Shown here: piece by piece, positions 4,679 to 11,286 of the stretch
How positions within the stretch are numbered: position 1 is the stretch's first letter
How the letters are laid out: every line of letters begins with the position of its first letter
Notes under the pieces: generated by a model
The model's input: the letters and a program-made list of their open reading frames with translations, nothing else
Databases searched by the model: none
What the model was told of the DNA's origin: nothing
IMG/VR virus record: IMGVR_UViG_3300018024_000027
Span: 1-20,072 of that record
Length of the DNA: 20,072 nt
Reading direction: 5' to 3' (one strand)
Origin: a virus
Translations under genes and position numbers: made by a program

Positions 4679-4815
4679 ATGGTGGGTATGGCCGGGGAGA
4701 TAACCCCAAAGACATTGCCAAGCGGTTAAAGCAAGAAGGAGTCATAGACTTTATTTTCGTCTTGGATTATAATGCACCATTTTGCTTGGGCTTTTCAATA
4801 TGGGTGAAAAAATGA
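4679..4815 (+). pseudogene. small phage gene broken by a one-base frameshift
   Basis: ATG 4679 has a good ribosome binding site (AGGGG, 7 bases upstream), but its frame stops after 16 codons. The -1 frame from 4681 is open to TGA 4815. It encodes a protein-like sequence with GDNPKDIAKRLKQEG, then VIDFIFVLDY and FSIWVKK, a pattern I know from short phage proteins. One extra G in the GGG at 4684-4686 would restore a continuous 45-codon gene. The stop of the restored frame overlaps ATG 4812 of the next gene in the same ATGA arrangement used elsewhere here, which argues that the frame was recently functional. A sequencing error, a true mutation or a programmed -1 shift are all possible. Confidence 0.55.
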
Positions 4816-5003
4816 AACAACAAACCTTAAACTTTTCTGATGGTCAACACGTAGTACAATATCAACCTAGCGAAAAAACTTATGCCGTGCGGGGACTAGA
4901 AAGAGCAAAAGAAAACAACCGGCCAACGTGTAATCGTAAAGTAAGCGACTTGCGTATTCAAGGCAAAGGCGGAAGGATTCGCGTAACAAGCGTAAAGAGG
5001 TAA
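4812..5003 (+). CDS. hypothetical basic protein
   Basis: ATG 4812 gives 63 residues and overlaps the stop of the frameshifted gene; a longer reading from 4782 would run against that gene and has no ribosome binding site. The product is basic at its C-terminus (NRKVSDLRIQGKGGRIRVTSVKR) and starts with short strand-forming repeats (FSDGQHVVQYQPSEKTYAVRGL). It may be a small nucleic-acid-associated protein. No family is recognised. Confidence 0.6.
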   Translation: MKQQTLNFSDGQHVVQYQPSEKTYAVRGLERAKENNRPTCNRKVSDLRIQGKGGRIRVTSVKR

Positions 5004-5005
5004 TT

Positions 5006-5206
5006 ATGTCAACTGAACAAAAACGATTTGACGTTGTGGATTTTATAATGGATTATGAAGGCGGAGATATAAGTGAGGAAAGACTGGTTGAAGGTTTCCA
5101 ATACCTCATTGATACCGGCCAAGCATGGACCCTACAAGGCCATTACGGCCGGACTGCCAAAGCCCTGATTGACGGCGGTTATTGCCATAAAGCAGGTGAA
5201 GTATGA
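5006..5206 (+). CDS. small phage protein with LQGHYGRTAKALI motif
   Basis: A 66-residue protein with AGAGGT 5 bases before ATG 5006. It contains DYEGGDISEERLVEGFQYLI and TWTLQGHYGRTA-type sequence near the C-terminus. This acidic helix plus an L-Q-G-x-Y-x-R-T-A-x-x-L-I motif recurs in short proteins of many phages infecting different hosts. Its function is unknown to me (I think it is filed as a DUF, number not certain). The downstream gene starts inside its stop codon, so the two are coupled. Confidence 0.78.
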   Translation: MSTEQKRFDVVDFIMDYEGGDISEERLVEGFQYLIDTGQAWTLQGHYGRTAKALIDGGYCHKAGEV

Positions 5207-5376
5207 TGACAAGAAAAGATTTTAGATTATGGGCTGATGTAATAAAACGGCTTCCCTTAAAAGACCGCGAACGCAAAGCAATGGAAATTGCCAAACTATG
5301 CCAAGATAGTAATGGACGTTTTCGATTGAAAACTTTTCTTAAAGCCCGTGGGGTAAAAAAATTATGTACACAATAA
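5203..5376 (+). CDS. short conserved-looking phage protein (MTRKDF type)
   Basis: The frame begins with two ATGs (5203 and 5206); the first overlaps the preceding TGA. The 56-57 residue product starts MTRKDFRLWADVIKRLP and ends with RFRLKTFLKARG, a pattern of small phage proteins in which a helix for the MTRKDF box is followed by a helix for a nucleic-acid or protein contact. I do not know a function. The stop lies 13 bases inside the next gene. Confidence 0.65.
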   Translation: MMTRKDFRLWADVIKRLPLKDRERKAMEIAKLCQDSNGRFRLKTFLKARGVKKLCTQ

Positions 5377-5528
5377 CCATCGTAACTAACCACGATTCAA
5401 TCCAATATAATACCGACAATGTACGCCAAGCAATACGGACCTTGGCCTCTTGGCGAGTGATCCGACTATTTATTAGGCAAGGCAACAAACTAATTTTGAA
5501 TGTTGCGAAAAAACCATTTGACATTTAA
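5364..5528 (+). CDS. hypothetical 54-residue protein
   Basis: Starts at ATG 5364 inside the end of the previous gene. The product begins with strand-like MYTITIVTNHDSIQY, then an arginine-rich helix (NVRQAIRTLASWRVIRLFI) and a second strand (NKLILNVAKKP). It resembles a minimal beta-alpha-beta unit but matches no family I recognise. No strong ribosome binding site is visible, so coupling is likely. Gene status rests on the packed operon geometry. Confidence 0.5.
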   Translation: MYTITIVTNHDSIQYNTDNVRQAIRTLASWRVIRLFIRQGNKLILNVAKKPFDI

Positions 5529-5544
5529 AGAGAAAGGAAATACA

Positions 5545-5721
5545 GTGACATTAGAAATTCAACACGCTTATAGTAAAGCCATGAGCATGGGTTTTTATAT
5601 TACCCAACGCGGAGAAGGACGTATATGGTTTCTTCATGCTCCAGATGGGCGAACGTGTTTAATGGCGTTAACCCGCGACGACCTACTTAAAAAAATTCCA
5701 ACACAGTTTGATAGCTTGTAG
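5545..5721 (+). CDS. hypothetical protein, GTG start
   Basis: The frame is open from ATG 5500, but that codon lies within the previous gene. GTG 5545 has AAAGGA about 6 bases upstream and is preferred, giving 58 residues. The product has a strand-rich middle (GFYITQRGEGRIWFLHAPDGR) and ends in a helix (TRDDLLKKI). A hairpin of GATAGC and GCTATC arms (5710-5727) spans the stop codon. No family is recognised. Confidence 0.58.
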   Translation: MTLEIQHAYSKAMSMGFYITQRGEGRIWFLHAPDGRTCLMALTRDDLLKKIPTQFDSL

Positions 5722-5735
5722 GCTATCCTTATAGA

Positions 5736-6110
5736 ATGAGAACAAAAAAAGTTACTGTTGTTTTTCGTAAGTGGAAGCCGGCGTATGGTTGTGGGATTAT
5801 TGCCCTATTTCCGAAAGAAATTGCCGACGATAAGGGTCTATATTGTGAATCTTACGAACATATCGGCCAACATGGCGGTGCAGATTATAAAGGTGTAATT
5901 GCGTCTACTACACCGGCAACACAAAACGAAAGCAAGGAATTGCATTGCGAATTAAAATCTCTGGGATACCGCTTGGCAGTGAGCACACATGAGAATCTGA
6001 CAACTCCTAATCATGCAAAAAAACACTCAGATATTGCCCTCCTTTATAAAGGTAATAAAGGCGACATTGACAAACGTCTTAATTGGTTGAAAGGGAAGTA
6101 TGTCTGTTAA
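5736..6110 (+). CDS. hypothetical phage protein (GQHG motif)
   Basis: A 124-residue protein. It begins with a strand rich in basic and aromatic residues (KVTVVFRKWK), then GIIALFPKEIADDKGLYCESY and EHIGQHGGADYKGVI (about 41-55). A later stretch, STTPATQNESKELHCELKSLGYRLAV, is followed by a basic tail. This order recalls a family of phage hypothetical proteins whose members share the FPE-x-A, Tyr-x-H-x-GQHG and E-L-x-x-x-x-GY-x-L blocks. Function is unknown. The start is weakly supported, since no Shine-Dalgarno is visible in front of ATG 5736. The stop overlaps the recombinase gene by 11 bases. Confidence 0.72.
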   Translation: MRTKKVTVVFRKWKPAYGCGIIALFPKEIADDKGLYCESYEHIGQHGGADYKGVIASTTPATQNESKELHCELKSLGYRLAVSTHENLTTPNHAKKHSDIALLYKGNKGDIDKRLNWLKGKYVC

Positions 6111-6762
6111 ACAGGCAATTATCTACTGTCGATTCTCTCCGCGACCTGACGCGGACACATCTAAAAGCAATGGGCAACAGGAAATTCGTTGTCGAATGTA
6201 TTGTGCCGCAAAAAATTATGATATAATAAGTAACTATGCCGATTCGGCCGTATCCGGCAAACAACTACATCGCCCTAAACTCTCGGCCCTCTTGGCCGAC
6301 TTACTCCAACACCCTGGGTGTGTAGTTGTTTGCGATACTGCCGACCGTCTTGCTCGAGATGCTCTTGTAATGCTCACTATTTGTGCTCAGATTGAGGCGG
6401 CCGGATGTACACTTGAATTTGCAGACGGAACACAGAATCGTACCACAAAGGAGGGGCGGCTGTTGCAAACTATCTTGGCGGGTATTGCCCAATACCAACG
6501 CGAAGGCATTGCCGAACGCACAACGATGGGGTTAGCTAAAAAGAAAGCCAATGGTGAATATCTTGGTAAGCCGCCATTGGGATATAAAGTAGTAAATAAA
6601 CATCTTGTAGAAAATCCCCAAGAGTTAATGGCAATTAAACGAATTAAGGAAATAGGTGCTTTGGGTTATACTTCAGAGTATGTCAGAAGTTGTATTGTCG
6701 CTGAATTTGGCATAAGTCCTTCTGCCCGTACAATTCGCAAGATTCTCCAAAATAAGTCTTGA
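6100..6762 (+). CDS. small serine recombinase (resolvase/invertase family)
   Basis: This 220-residue protein carries the N-terminal catalytic domain of serine recombinases. YCRFS at 9-13 has the nucleophile Ser13 and Arg11, DRLARD at 82-87 holds the conserved arginines, and a QREGIAERT helix at 133-141 (QFERE-like) leads into the oligomerisation helix. A YLGKPPLGY linker at 155-162 precedes a short C-terminal HTH that would bind the crossover site (about 165-218). The large integrase-type C-terminal domain is absent, so it is closer to resolvases or invertases than to phage integrases. It cuts and rejoins DNA via a phosphoserine link. The insertion between Ser13 and GQQ (PRPDADTSKSN) is longer than the usual TxxQ. 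Two possible roles are resolving phage dimers or inverting a segment; no inverted target is visible here. Confidence 0.88.
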   Translation: MSVKQAIIYCRFSPRPDADTSKSNGQQEIRCRMYCAAKNYDIISNYADSAVSGKQLHRPKLSALLADLLQHPGCVVVCDTADRLARDALVMLTICAQIEAAGCTLEFADGTQNRTTKEGRLLQTILAGIAQYQREGIAERTTMGLAKKKANGEYLGKPPLGYKVVNKHLVENPQELMAIKRIKEIGALGYTSEYVRSCIVAEFGISPSARTIRKILQNKS

Positions 6763-6786
6763 CAATCTAAAATTCCCAATTACACT
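6759..6786 (+). promoter_or_regulatory. rightward promoter, CTTGACA / 16 / TACACT
   Basis: TTGACA (6759-6764) starts inside the last codon of the recombinase gene. TACACT (6781-6786) is a weaker -10 box at the same 16-base spacing. ATG 6805 follows with AAGAGGT as ribosome binding site. It would give the replication block its own start. Confidence 0.6.
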
Positions 6787-6804
6787 AAACAAAAGAGGTA
6801 AAAA

Positions 6805-7056
6805 ATGAGCACAAAATTACAAATTTTACAAGTTTTGCAAGATGCTTCCGAGGGTTTATTAGCTTGTGAAGTGTGCGAAAAACTATTAAACATTCATCCT
6901 TCTACAATTCGCGGGGCATTGGTATTATTGGAACGTGGAGATTTTATTTCTACCGTAGATGGATCGGCGCAAACCGACACAGGATGCAAAACCAAAATTT
7001 ATTATATTAGACAAAAAGGCGAAGAAGAATTAGAAAGGCTACAAAAGTGTGAATAG
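6805..7056 (+). CDS. winged helix-turn-helix regulator
   Basis: An 83-residue protein with the layout of a minimal winged HTH: helix 1 (KLQILQVLQDA, 4-14), helix-turn-helix (ACEVCEKLLNIHPSTIRGALVLLERGDF, 20-47) and a wing with two strands (ISTVDG and KTKIYYI). A short Glu-rich helix follows. Recognition helix residues S33-R36 are polar, as expected for DNA contact. It stands at the head of the replication block, directly behind its promoter, and is a natural candidate for the block's regulator. Its ligand is unknown; an MarR- or archaeal-type relation is possible but not provable here. It overlaps the next gene by 8 bases. Confidence 0.72.
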   Translation: MSTKLQILQVLQDASEGLLACEVCEKLLNIHPSTIRGALVLLERGDFISTVDGSAQTDTGCKTKIYYIRQKGEEELERLQKCE

Positions 7057-7258
7057 AAAAGTATATCTTTTAATGGGAACGGACGAACGGTATTTGGGTA
7101 CTGTAGGAGATATTCTTGGTTGTGAAGGCGAACAAGACGGAATTGCGAAAGAACTTTTCTATGCCGCGCATGATGCAATAAACGAACTTGTGTATGGACT
7201 TGATAATGAAGAAGAGCAGATAACATTAACGCTAGAAGTGAGGCAATATGGCTTTTAA
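7049..7258 (+). CDS. hypothetical acidic protein, GTG start
   Basis: A 69-residue product from GTG 7049, within the end of the wHTH gene. The upstream AAAGG is 7-8 bases away. Pattern: a basic strand (NRKVYLLMGTDERYLGTV), then a helix (GIAKELFYAAHDAINEL) and a closing strand (QITLTLEVRQYGF). The fold may be a small beta-alpha-beta. It overlaps the start of the P-loop ATPase by 11 bases, so the two are likely co-translated. The role is unknown. Confidence 0.62.
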   Translation: MNRKVYLLMGTDERYLGTVGDILGCEGEQDGIAKELFYAAHDAINELVYGLDNEEEQITLTLEVRQYGF

Positions 7259-8030
7259 ACTTGCTTCCATAACTAACAAAACTTGCTTACGCGCCCCAAG
7301 AATTATCTTGCTAGGTGTAGAGAAAATTGGTAAGAGTACATTTGCGGCGGGAGCAGATCGCCCTATTTTTATTCACATGGAAGGAGAGCAGGGGATAGAT
7401 GAATTGCCTGTTGATAAATGGTGGGAGCCTTGTCAATCTATAGATCATGTCATGGAATGCCTGCAATCAATTTATCTTGGACCAGATAATCACGGTACTG
7501 TTGTGTTGGATTCATCTAGCACGCTAGAACCAATTATTCATACTAGAGTGTGCCAAGATCATCGCGCAAAGGACATTAACAGCGATGGTTTAGGATATGG
7601 TAGAGGTTTTCGAGAAGCGTCTCATTATTGGCGAAAAATAACAGAAGCGTTAGATTCTTTGCGGAATGATCGAAATATGGCCTCAATTATTGTAGGCCAT
7701 GTCAAAATTAAACGCTTTGACGACCCATCTGGGCCGTCATACGATCAATATCAATTCGATATAAATGAAATAGCCGCCAATCTGCTTTATAGGTGGGCTG
7801 ATGTAATTCTTTTTGCCAACACGAAAGTTTTTGTTAAAACCGAAGATATTGGATTCAATAAAGAAAAGCATCAAGCAATCGACGCTTATGGTGGACAGCG
7901 TTTTCTTTACACCCAAAAGAACCCGGCATATCCTGCTGGTGGTCGTGGAGTGTATGGAAGATTACCTGCTGAGTTACCACTTAACTTTGGATCATTCCTT
8001 GATGCGGTATCTGTTGCCTCACGAAAGTAG
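7248..8030 (+). CDS. phage RecA-like P-loop ATPase (AAA_24 type)
   Basis: A 260-residue nucleotide-binding protein. Walker A is GVEKIGKST (23-31), and a hydrophobic Walker B strand ends TVVLDS at 84-89. A third strand with a conserved polar end (ASIIVGHVKIK) and a C-terminal strand pair complete a RecA-type core. In phages of many hosts this family sits directly before a DUF669 protein, as it does here. It is taken to act in homologous recombination or annealing in the manner of Sak4, using ATP to load on single-stranded DNA. The start at 7248 fits the overlap with the upstream gene. I am confident of the fold and context, and moderately so of the recombination role. Confidence 0.85.
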   Translation: MAFKLASITNKTCLRAPRIILLGVEKIGKSTFAAGADRPIFIHMEGEQGIDELPVDKWWEPCQSIDHVMECLQSIYLGPDNHGTVVLDSSSTLEPIIHTRVCQDHRAKDINSDGLGYGRGFREASHYWRKITEALDSLRNDRNMASIIVGHVKIKRFDDPSGPSYDQYQFDINEIAANLLYRWADVILFANTKVFVKTEDIGFNKEKHQAIDAYGGQRFLYTQKNPAYPAGGRGVYGRLPAELPLNFGSFLDAVSVASRK

Positions 8031-8088
8031 TAAAATAGCATTAGCAAATTTTTTAGAACACAATTTAATTTATGAAAGAGAGGTTTAA

Positions 8089-8664
8089 ATGAGTGATTTG
8101 CACCAATTTTTTGGCAATGGGTTTGATGCAAATAGCATCGAACCACAAGGAGATTTTGAGGTTTTGCCTCCCGGCAAATATCCGGTTCTAATTGAAAAGG
8201 CAGAAGTTAAAAAGACCAAAACCGGCGACGGACATTATGTAGCTTTGGTTCATACGATTTTAGATGGACCGGGAAAGAATCGCAAGCTATTCAATAATAT
8301 AAACATCGACAACCCAAGTCAACAGTGTGTGGAGATTGGATTGCGAACATTAGCTGCCCTTGGACAAGCGTTAGGTTTAACCTGCATAAGTGATACAAGT
8401 CAGCTTGTGAATAAGACTTGCATTGCTCATGTAAAAGTTAAAGATGATCGAAATGAAATCAGAACTTATTCCGCGTTAACTCAAAATCCCAATCCCGCTC
8501 CTTATCCAAACAACTCTACCTATCCAATTGGTCAGCCTAATTTTGAAACAAAAACTAATGAGCCTAATCCACAAGCTAACCAAACTAGGCTCGCAGAAGC
8601 AGAAAATTGTAAATCTCAACCGGCTTCTCCGCCGCCTGCGAGCAGACCGCCCTGGATGCGATAA
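8089..8664 (+). CDS. DUF669 protein, probable single-strand DNA-binding partner
   Basis: A 191-residue protein following the P-loop ATPase, with AGAGAGG 6 bases before ATG 8089. Its first part (DFEVLPPGKYPVLIEKAEVKKTKTGDGHYVA) is the entry strand pattern of DUF669 proteins: a P-P-G-x-Y start followed by a strand in an OB-like fold. The middle contains LFNNINIDNPSQQCVEIGLRTLAALGQALG, typical of that family. From about residue 125 on the tail is Pro/Asn/Gln-rich and ends in PPWMR, resembling the flexible tails of single-strand binding proteins. It probably coats single-stranded DNA for the ATPase next door. No direct evidence of binding is visible. Confidence 0.82.
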   Translation: MSDLHQFFGNGFDANSIEPQGDFEVLPPGKYPVLIEKAEVKKTKTGDGHYVALVHTILDGPGKNRKLFNNINIDNPSQQCVEIGLRTLAALGQALGLTCISDTSQLVNKTCIAHVKVKDDRNEIRTYSALTQNPNPAPYPNNSTYPIGQPNFETKTNEPNPQANQTRLAEAENCKSQPASPPPASRPPWMR

Positions 8665-8711
8665 TGAATAAGTATTTACTGTTTCCATTTTTTAAAAGAA
8701 AGAGAGAACCA

Positions 8712-8921
8712 ATGGCCAGAACTATTGTGTCAGACAAATTATTTGTTGAAACGTATGTAACTTGCAATTCGTATGATAGTTTAGCTTTATACTTAAATAT
8801 GAAGCCAACTTCCGTACAAGCTCGTGCTGCTAAGCTTCGCAAGACAGGAGTGAACCTTGTGCCTTATGAACGCAAGAAGAAAGAAGTGGATGTTGAGGGG
8901 TTAAACTCTCTCATTAATTAA
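8712..8921 (+). CDS. small HTH protein
   Basis: The frame opens at ATG 8664, but ATG 8712 behind AAAGAGAG is a better start and gives 69 residues. Residues 14-41 (TCNSYDSLALYLNMKPTSVQARAAKLRK) form a plausible helix-turn-helix, with Q/R-rich recognition helix. The C-terminus is basic and then acidic. It could be a DNA-binding accessory of replication or a regulator. Its stop shares bases with the ATG at 8921 of the following frame (TAATG). Starting at 8664 would add a hydrophobic basic N-terminus (MNKYLLFPFFKRKR), which I think is less likely. Confidence 0.66.
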   Translation: MARTIVSDKLFVETYVTCNSYDSLALYLNMKPTSVQARAAKLRKTGVNLVPYERKKKEVDVEGLNSLIN

Positions 8922-8948
8922 TGTTTCTGCAATCAAGGACGATTGCAA

Positions 8949-9027
8949 GAATGCTTAGTGCGGTTGGTAAGTGGGCTAGAAATGGTGCAACCCTAAGCAT
9001 TCCTGCTATCGCCCTTAATGAAGAGGA
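8949..9027 (+). promoter_or_regulatory. candidate structured cis-regulatory RNA before a membrane gene
   Basis: GAATGCTTAG (8949-8958) is perfectly complementary to CTAAGCATTC (8993-9002). Inside, GGTTG (8962-8966) pairs with CAACC (8988-8992), leaving a 3-base TGC bulge on one side only. The hairpin loop contains GGGCTA (8973-8978), which could pair with GCCC at 9011-9014 (plus TA at 9007-9008) outside the stem, giving an H-type pseudoknot. The Shine-Dalgarno AAGAGGA (9021-9027) follows at once. No known riboswitch class is recognised, and the frame is also open here, so the region might be coding. Confidence 0.42.
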
Positions 9028-9031
9028 ATCT

Positions 9032-9313
9032 ATGGTGCCAGATTTCATAAACGCATGTTTTCTTTTTACTGCGGCAATCTGCTGTATTTTTAGCATAGTA
9101 AAAATATCTAAAGATAAAACGATAAAGGGAGTTTCTATTTTGCAAATTTTGCATCTTTGGGCATGGACTACATGGGGTGTGTTTTTCTATGCCTATTATC
9201 AGATTTACTTATCATTTTGGTGCAGTTTAATTTTAACTATTACCGAAACTATTTGGGTAGCGCAAATCTTTTATTATCGAGAGCGAAATATCCCACCTTG
9301 GAGGCCAACTTAA
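9032..9313 (+). CDS. three-helix membrane protein, PQ-loop/SemiSWEET-like
   Basis: From ATG 9032, behind AAGAGGA at a spacing of 4-5, the product has 93 residues. Three membrane segments are visible: about 5-24 (FINACFLFTAAICCIFSIVK), 34-56 (VSILQILHLWAWTTWGVFFY and on) and 60-82. The short charged loop KISKDKTIKGVS before the second helix and its W-x-x-W-G-x-x-x-Y content resemble SemiSWEET and PQ-loop half-transporters, which move small solutes as dimers. The frame extends upstream to ATG 8921, coupled to the previous stop, giving 130 residues. I prefer the later start because the extension contains the strong RNA structure and reads unlike a leader. The transport role is only suggestive. 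Confidence 0.65.
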   Translation: MVPDFINACFLFTAAICCIFSIVKISKDKTIKGVSILQILHLWAWTTWGVFFYAYYQIYLSFWCSLILTITETIWVAQIFYYRERNIPPWRPT

Positions 9314-9314
9314 T

Positions 9315-9704
9315 ATGACAGAACTAGATTTCCAAGTTTCTCTTTTAAAAGAGGCAAAATTTAAAGAGCAATTAGAAAGAGAAAGTAGAATAAAAATTGA
9401 GGAGGTTGTTGCCGCCTTAATTCCTGGCCCCGAACGCGGATCGAAAACGGTTACACTTGAAGATGGAACTAAGATTACAGTTGAGAGAGGATGGAATTAT
9501 GCCGCTGATTGTGGAGAAATTGGGCATCAATGTAATTTAAATGGTGTTACTAACGTGCCTGTACGCTCAAAAACTACCTACCAATTAGATGAAGCTGGTT
9601 ACGAGTGGTACAAGGCTAACGACAAGAAAGTATTTGATTTGATTTCTCCATTCGTAATTGTGACTCCTAAAAAAACGGCAGTACGGATACAAAATAAGAA
9701 ATGA
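9315..9704 (+). CDS. phage protein with long N-terminal helix (DUF7173-like)
   Basis: A 129-residue protein. Residues 1-35 form a charged helix (LLKEAKFKEQLERESRIKIEEVVAAL), followed by PGPERGSKTVTLEDGTKITVERGWNY, a beta-hairpin in which Gly-Ser-Lys-Thr-Val precedes two strands. This order resembles short phage proteins of the type A-x-R-x-x-x-E-x-x-x-x-x-L-P-G-x-x-G-S-x-T. I recall them as DUF7173 but cannot verify it. The helix may drive assembly. The ATG lies two bases behind the previous stop, and its TGA overlaps the endonuclease start. Function is unknown. Confidence 0.7.
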   Translation: MTELDFQVSLLKEAKFKEQLERESRIKIEEVVAALIPGPERGSKTVTLEDGTKITVERGWNYAADCGEIGHQCNLNGVTNVPVRSKTTYQLDEAGYEWYKANDKKVFDLISPFVIVTPKKTAVRIQNKK

Positions 9705-10123
9705 CAAGAGACGAAAAGAACGCATATCACAGAAAATATTACAGAAAAAATCGTGATCGGATTCTTGAAACACACAAGAAATACCGTAAGCGCAGAAGCG
9801 AGTATATTAAACAATATTATTTAAAAAATAGAGCGAAATTATTAGCTCGACAAATTCAATACACAAAAGATAATCCCAAAATTAGGCAAAATGCAAGGAT
9901 ACAAAGAAAATACGGCATTACCTTACAGCAATACAATCAAATGCGAAGAGATCAAGAGGGTAGGTGTAAGTTATGCGGAAGAAAGAGAAAGTTAGTTCTG
10001 GATCATTGCCATACTACGGGGCGAATTAGAGGTTTTTTGTGTATTAGATGTAATGGCGGATTAGGCGCGTTTGGAGATAGCATCGAAGGTTTGAAAAAGG
10101 CAATTAAATATTTATCACAATGA
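9701..10123 (+). CDS. endonuclease VII-type HNH nuclease
   Basis: A 140-residue protein with a basic, Tyr/Lys/Arg-rich N-terminal half (about 1-85) and the recombination endonuclease VII core at the C-terminus. Zinc ligands C89 and C92 (CKLC), the catalytic DHCHTTGRIRG at 101-111, then LC at 113-114 and C117 with N118 complete the site. Family members cut branched DNA, as in T4, where the enzyme clears junctions before packaging; many phage homologues are nicking or homing-type nucleases. The start overlaps the previous stop (ATGA), and the stop overlaps the Cas4-like nuclease start. The residues needed for zinc binding and catalysis are all present, so I expect an active enzyme. Confidence 0.9.
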   Translation: MTRDEKNAYHRKYYRKNRDRILETHKKYRKRRSEYIKQYYLKNRAKLLARQIQYTKDNPKIRQNARIQRKYGITLQQYNQMRRDQEGRCKLCGRKRKLVLDHCHTTGRIRGFLCIRCNGGLGAFGDSIEGLKKAIKYLSQ

Positions 10124-11286
10124 CCAACATAACTCCGTATATAGACCCTTATCGTCGGCTACTTCCTACTGAATCGAAAACTGTAGAGGCGATATATGAA
10201 GCCTATAAAAAAGAAGGCGACTCCGAACAGCCACGTGGTTATCTTGGTGCGTCGATCATCGGGGCCAGTTGCGAGAGATATTTGTGGTACACGTTTAGGT
10301 ATTGTTGCAAACCAGAATTTACCGGGCGGCTATATCGTTTATTCTCAACGGGCGACCATGAAGAGATTCGCTTTGTTAATAATCTTCGAAGAATAGGATG
10401 CGAAGTACACGAAAAAGACCCATCTACAGGCGAACAGTTCGCAGTAGAGGCACTTGGTGGTCACTTCTCAGGACACTTAGACGCTTGCGTGCTTTGCGTG
10501 CCCGAAGCCCCTAAAACTTGGCATGTACTTGAATGCAAAACTCATAATAATAAATCATTCCAAAAACTAAAGAAAGAAGGCGTCAAGGTATCTAAGCCTC
10601 AGCACTATGCCCAAATGATGACATACATGGGCTTAACGGGCATGACACGGGCTTTATATCTTGCGGTGAACAAAGATACTGATGAATTATATAGCGAGAG
10701 AGTTAGATTCAATAAGGGTGAATTCGATGCCCTCGTGCAACGTGCTGAACGAATTATTACATCAACTACACCACCGGAAAGAATATCAAATAGACAGGAT
10801 TATTATGAATGCTCCTACTGCGACGCAAGAGAAATCTGTCATGGAACAGGCAATGTGGGATTGCCAATTCCATCAATTAACTGCCGCCAATGTTGCCACG
10901 CAACTCCAAGAATGGATGGAAAAGCATGTTGGACCTGTGAACGGCATAATCGTGGACTATCCAACGCCGACCAATCCAAGGCTTGCGACGATCACCTTGT
11001 CTTGCCAGGATTGATTAGTTTTGCGGAACCAATTGATTATGGAAAAGATCAAGTCCTATATGAAAATACAACAGACAAAAAAACTTGGTATCAGGGTGGG
11101 AATGACAACAGGGCATTCAGCACGAAAGAACTCATGCAGTTATCTCCGGAGCAATTAACTAATCCAATAATATCGAAAGTCAAAGAAGTTTTTGACGCAA
11201 CCGTAGAAAGGATTTGGAAAGATGAAAGTCCTATTGTCGATGATTCTGACATTAGTGGTATCCCAAGTGCAAGCGGGAATTCCTGA
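10120..11286 (+). CDS. PD-(D/E)XK nuclease, Cas4/RecB-like with Fe-S cluster motif
   Basis: A 388-residue protein with a RecB-like nuclease core: H80, D121 in FSGHLDACV, E138-C-K140 and QHYAQM at 161-166. The cysteines C51, C231, C234 and C240 match the one-plus-three Cys pattern (C ... CxxC x5 C) that binds a 4Fe-4S cluster in Cas4 and AddB nucleases. A second group, C255, C258, C270 and C273 (CxxC x11 CxxC), looks like an added zinc knuckle after the core. It likely acts as an exonuclease that resects DNA for the recombination ATPase nearby. It overlaps the endonuclease VII gene by 4 bases and the protease gene by 65. Function as exonuclease is inferred from family and context. Confidence 0.86.
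   Translation: MTNITPYIDPYRRLLPTESKTVEAIYEAYKKEGDSEQPRGYLGASIIGASCERYLWYTFRYCCKPEFTGRLYRLFSTGDHEEIRFVNNLRRIGCEVHEKDPSTGEQFAVEALGGHFSGHLDACVLCVPEAPKTWHVLECKTHNNKSFQKLKKEGVKVSKPQHYAQMMTYMGLTGMTRALYLAVNKDTDELYSERVRFNKGEFDALVQRAERIITSTTPPERISNRQDYYECSYCDAREICHGTGNVGLPIPSINCRQCCHATPRMDGKACWTCERHNRGLSNADQSKACDDHLVLPGLISFAEPIDYGKDQVLYENTTDKKTWYQGGNDNRAFSTKELMQLSPEQLTNPIISKVKEVFDATVERIWKDESPIVDDSDISGIPSASGNS

Noticed and set aside
5710-5727. Hairpin GATAGC/GCTATC as terminator
   Set aside because: Only six base pairs, AT-containing, and no T-run follows; the next gene begins 9 bases later.
7813-8088. 91-codon plus-strand frame overlapping the P-loop ATPase gene
   Set aside because: It lies in the +1 frame of a well-supported gene, starts without a ribosome binding site and only its tail is outside that gene.
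8949-9014. Pistol, hammerhead or twister self-cleaving ribozyme
   Set aside because: The pairing scheme and core sequences (for example CTGATGA and GAAA of the hammerhead) do not match any of these as I know them.
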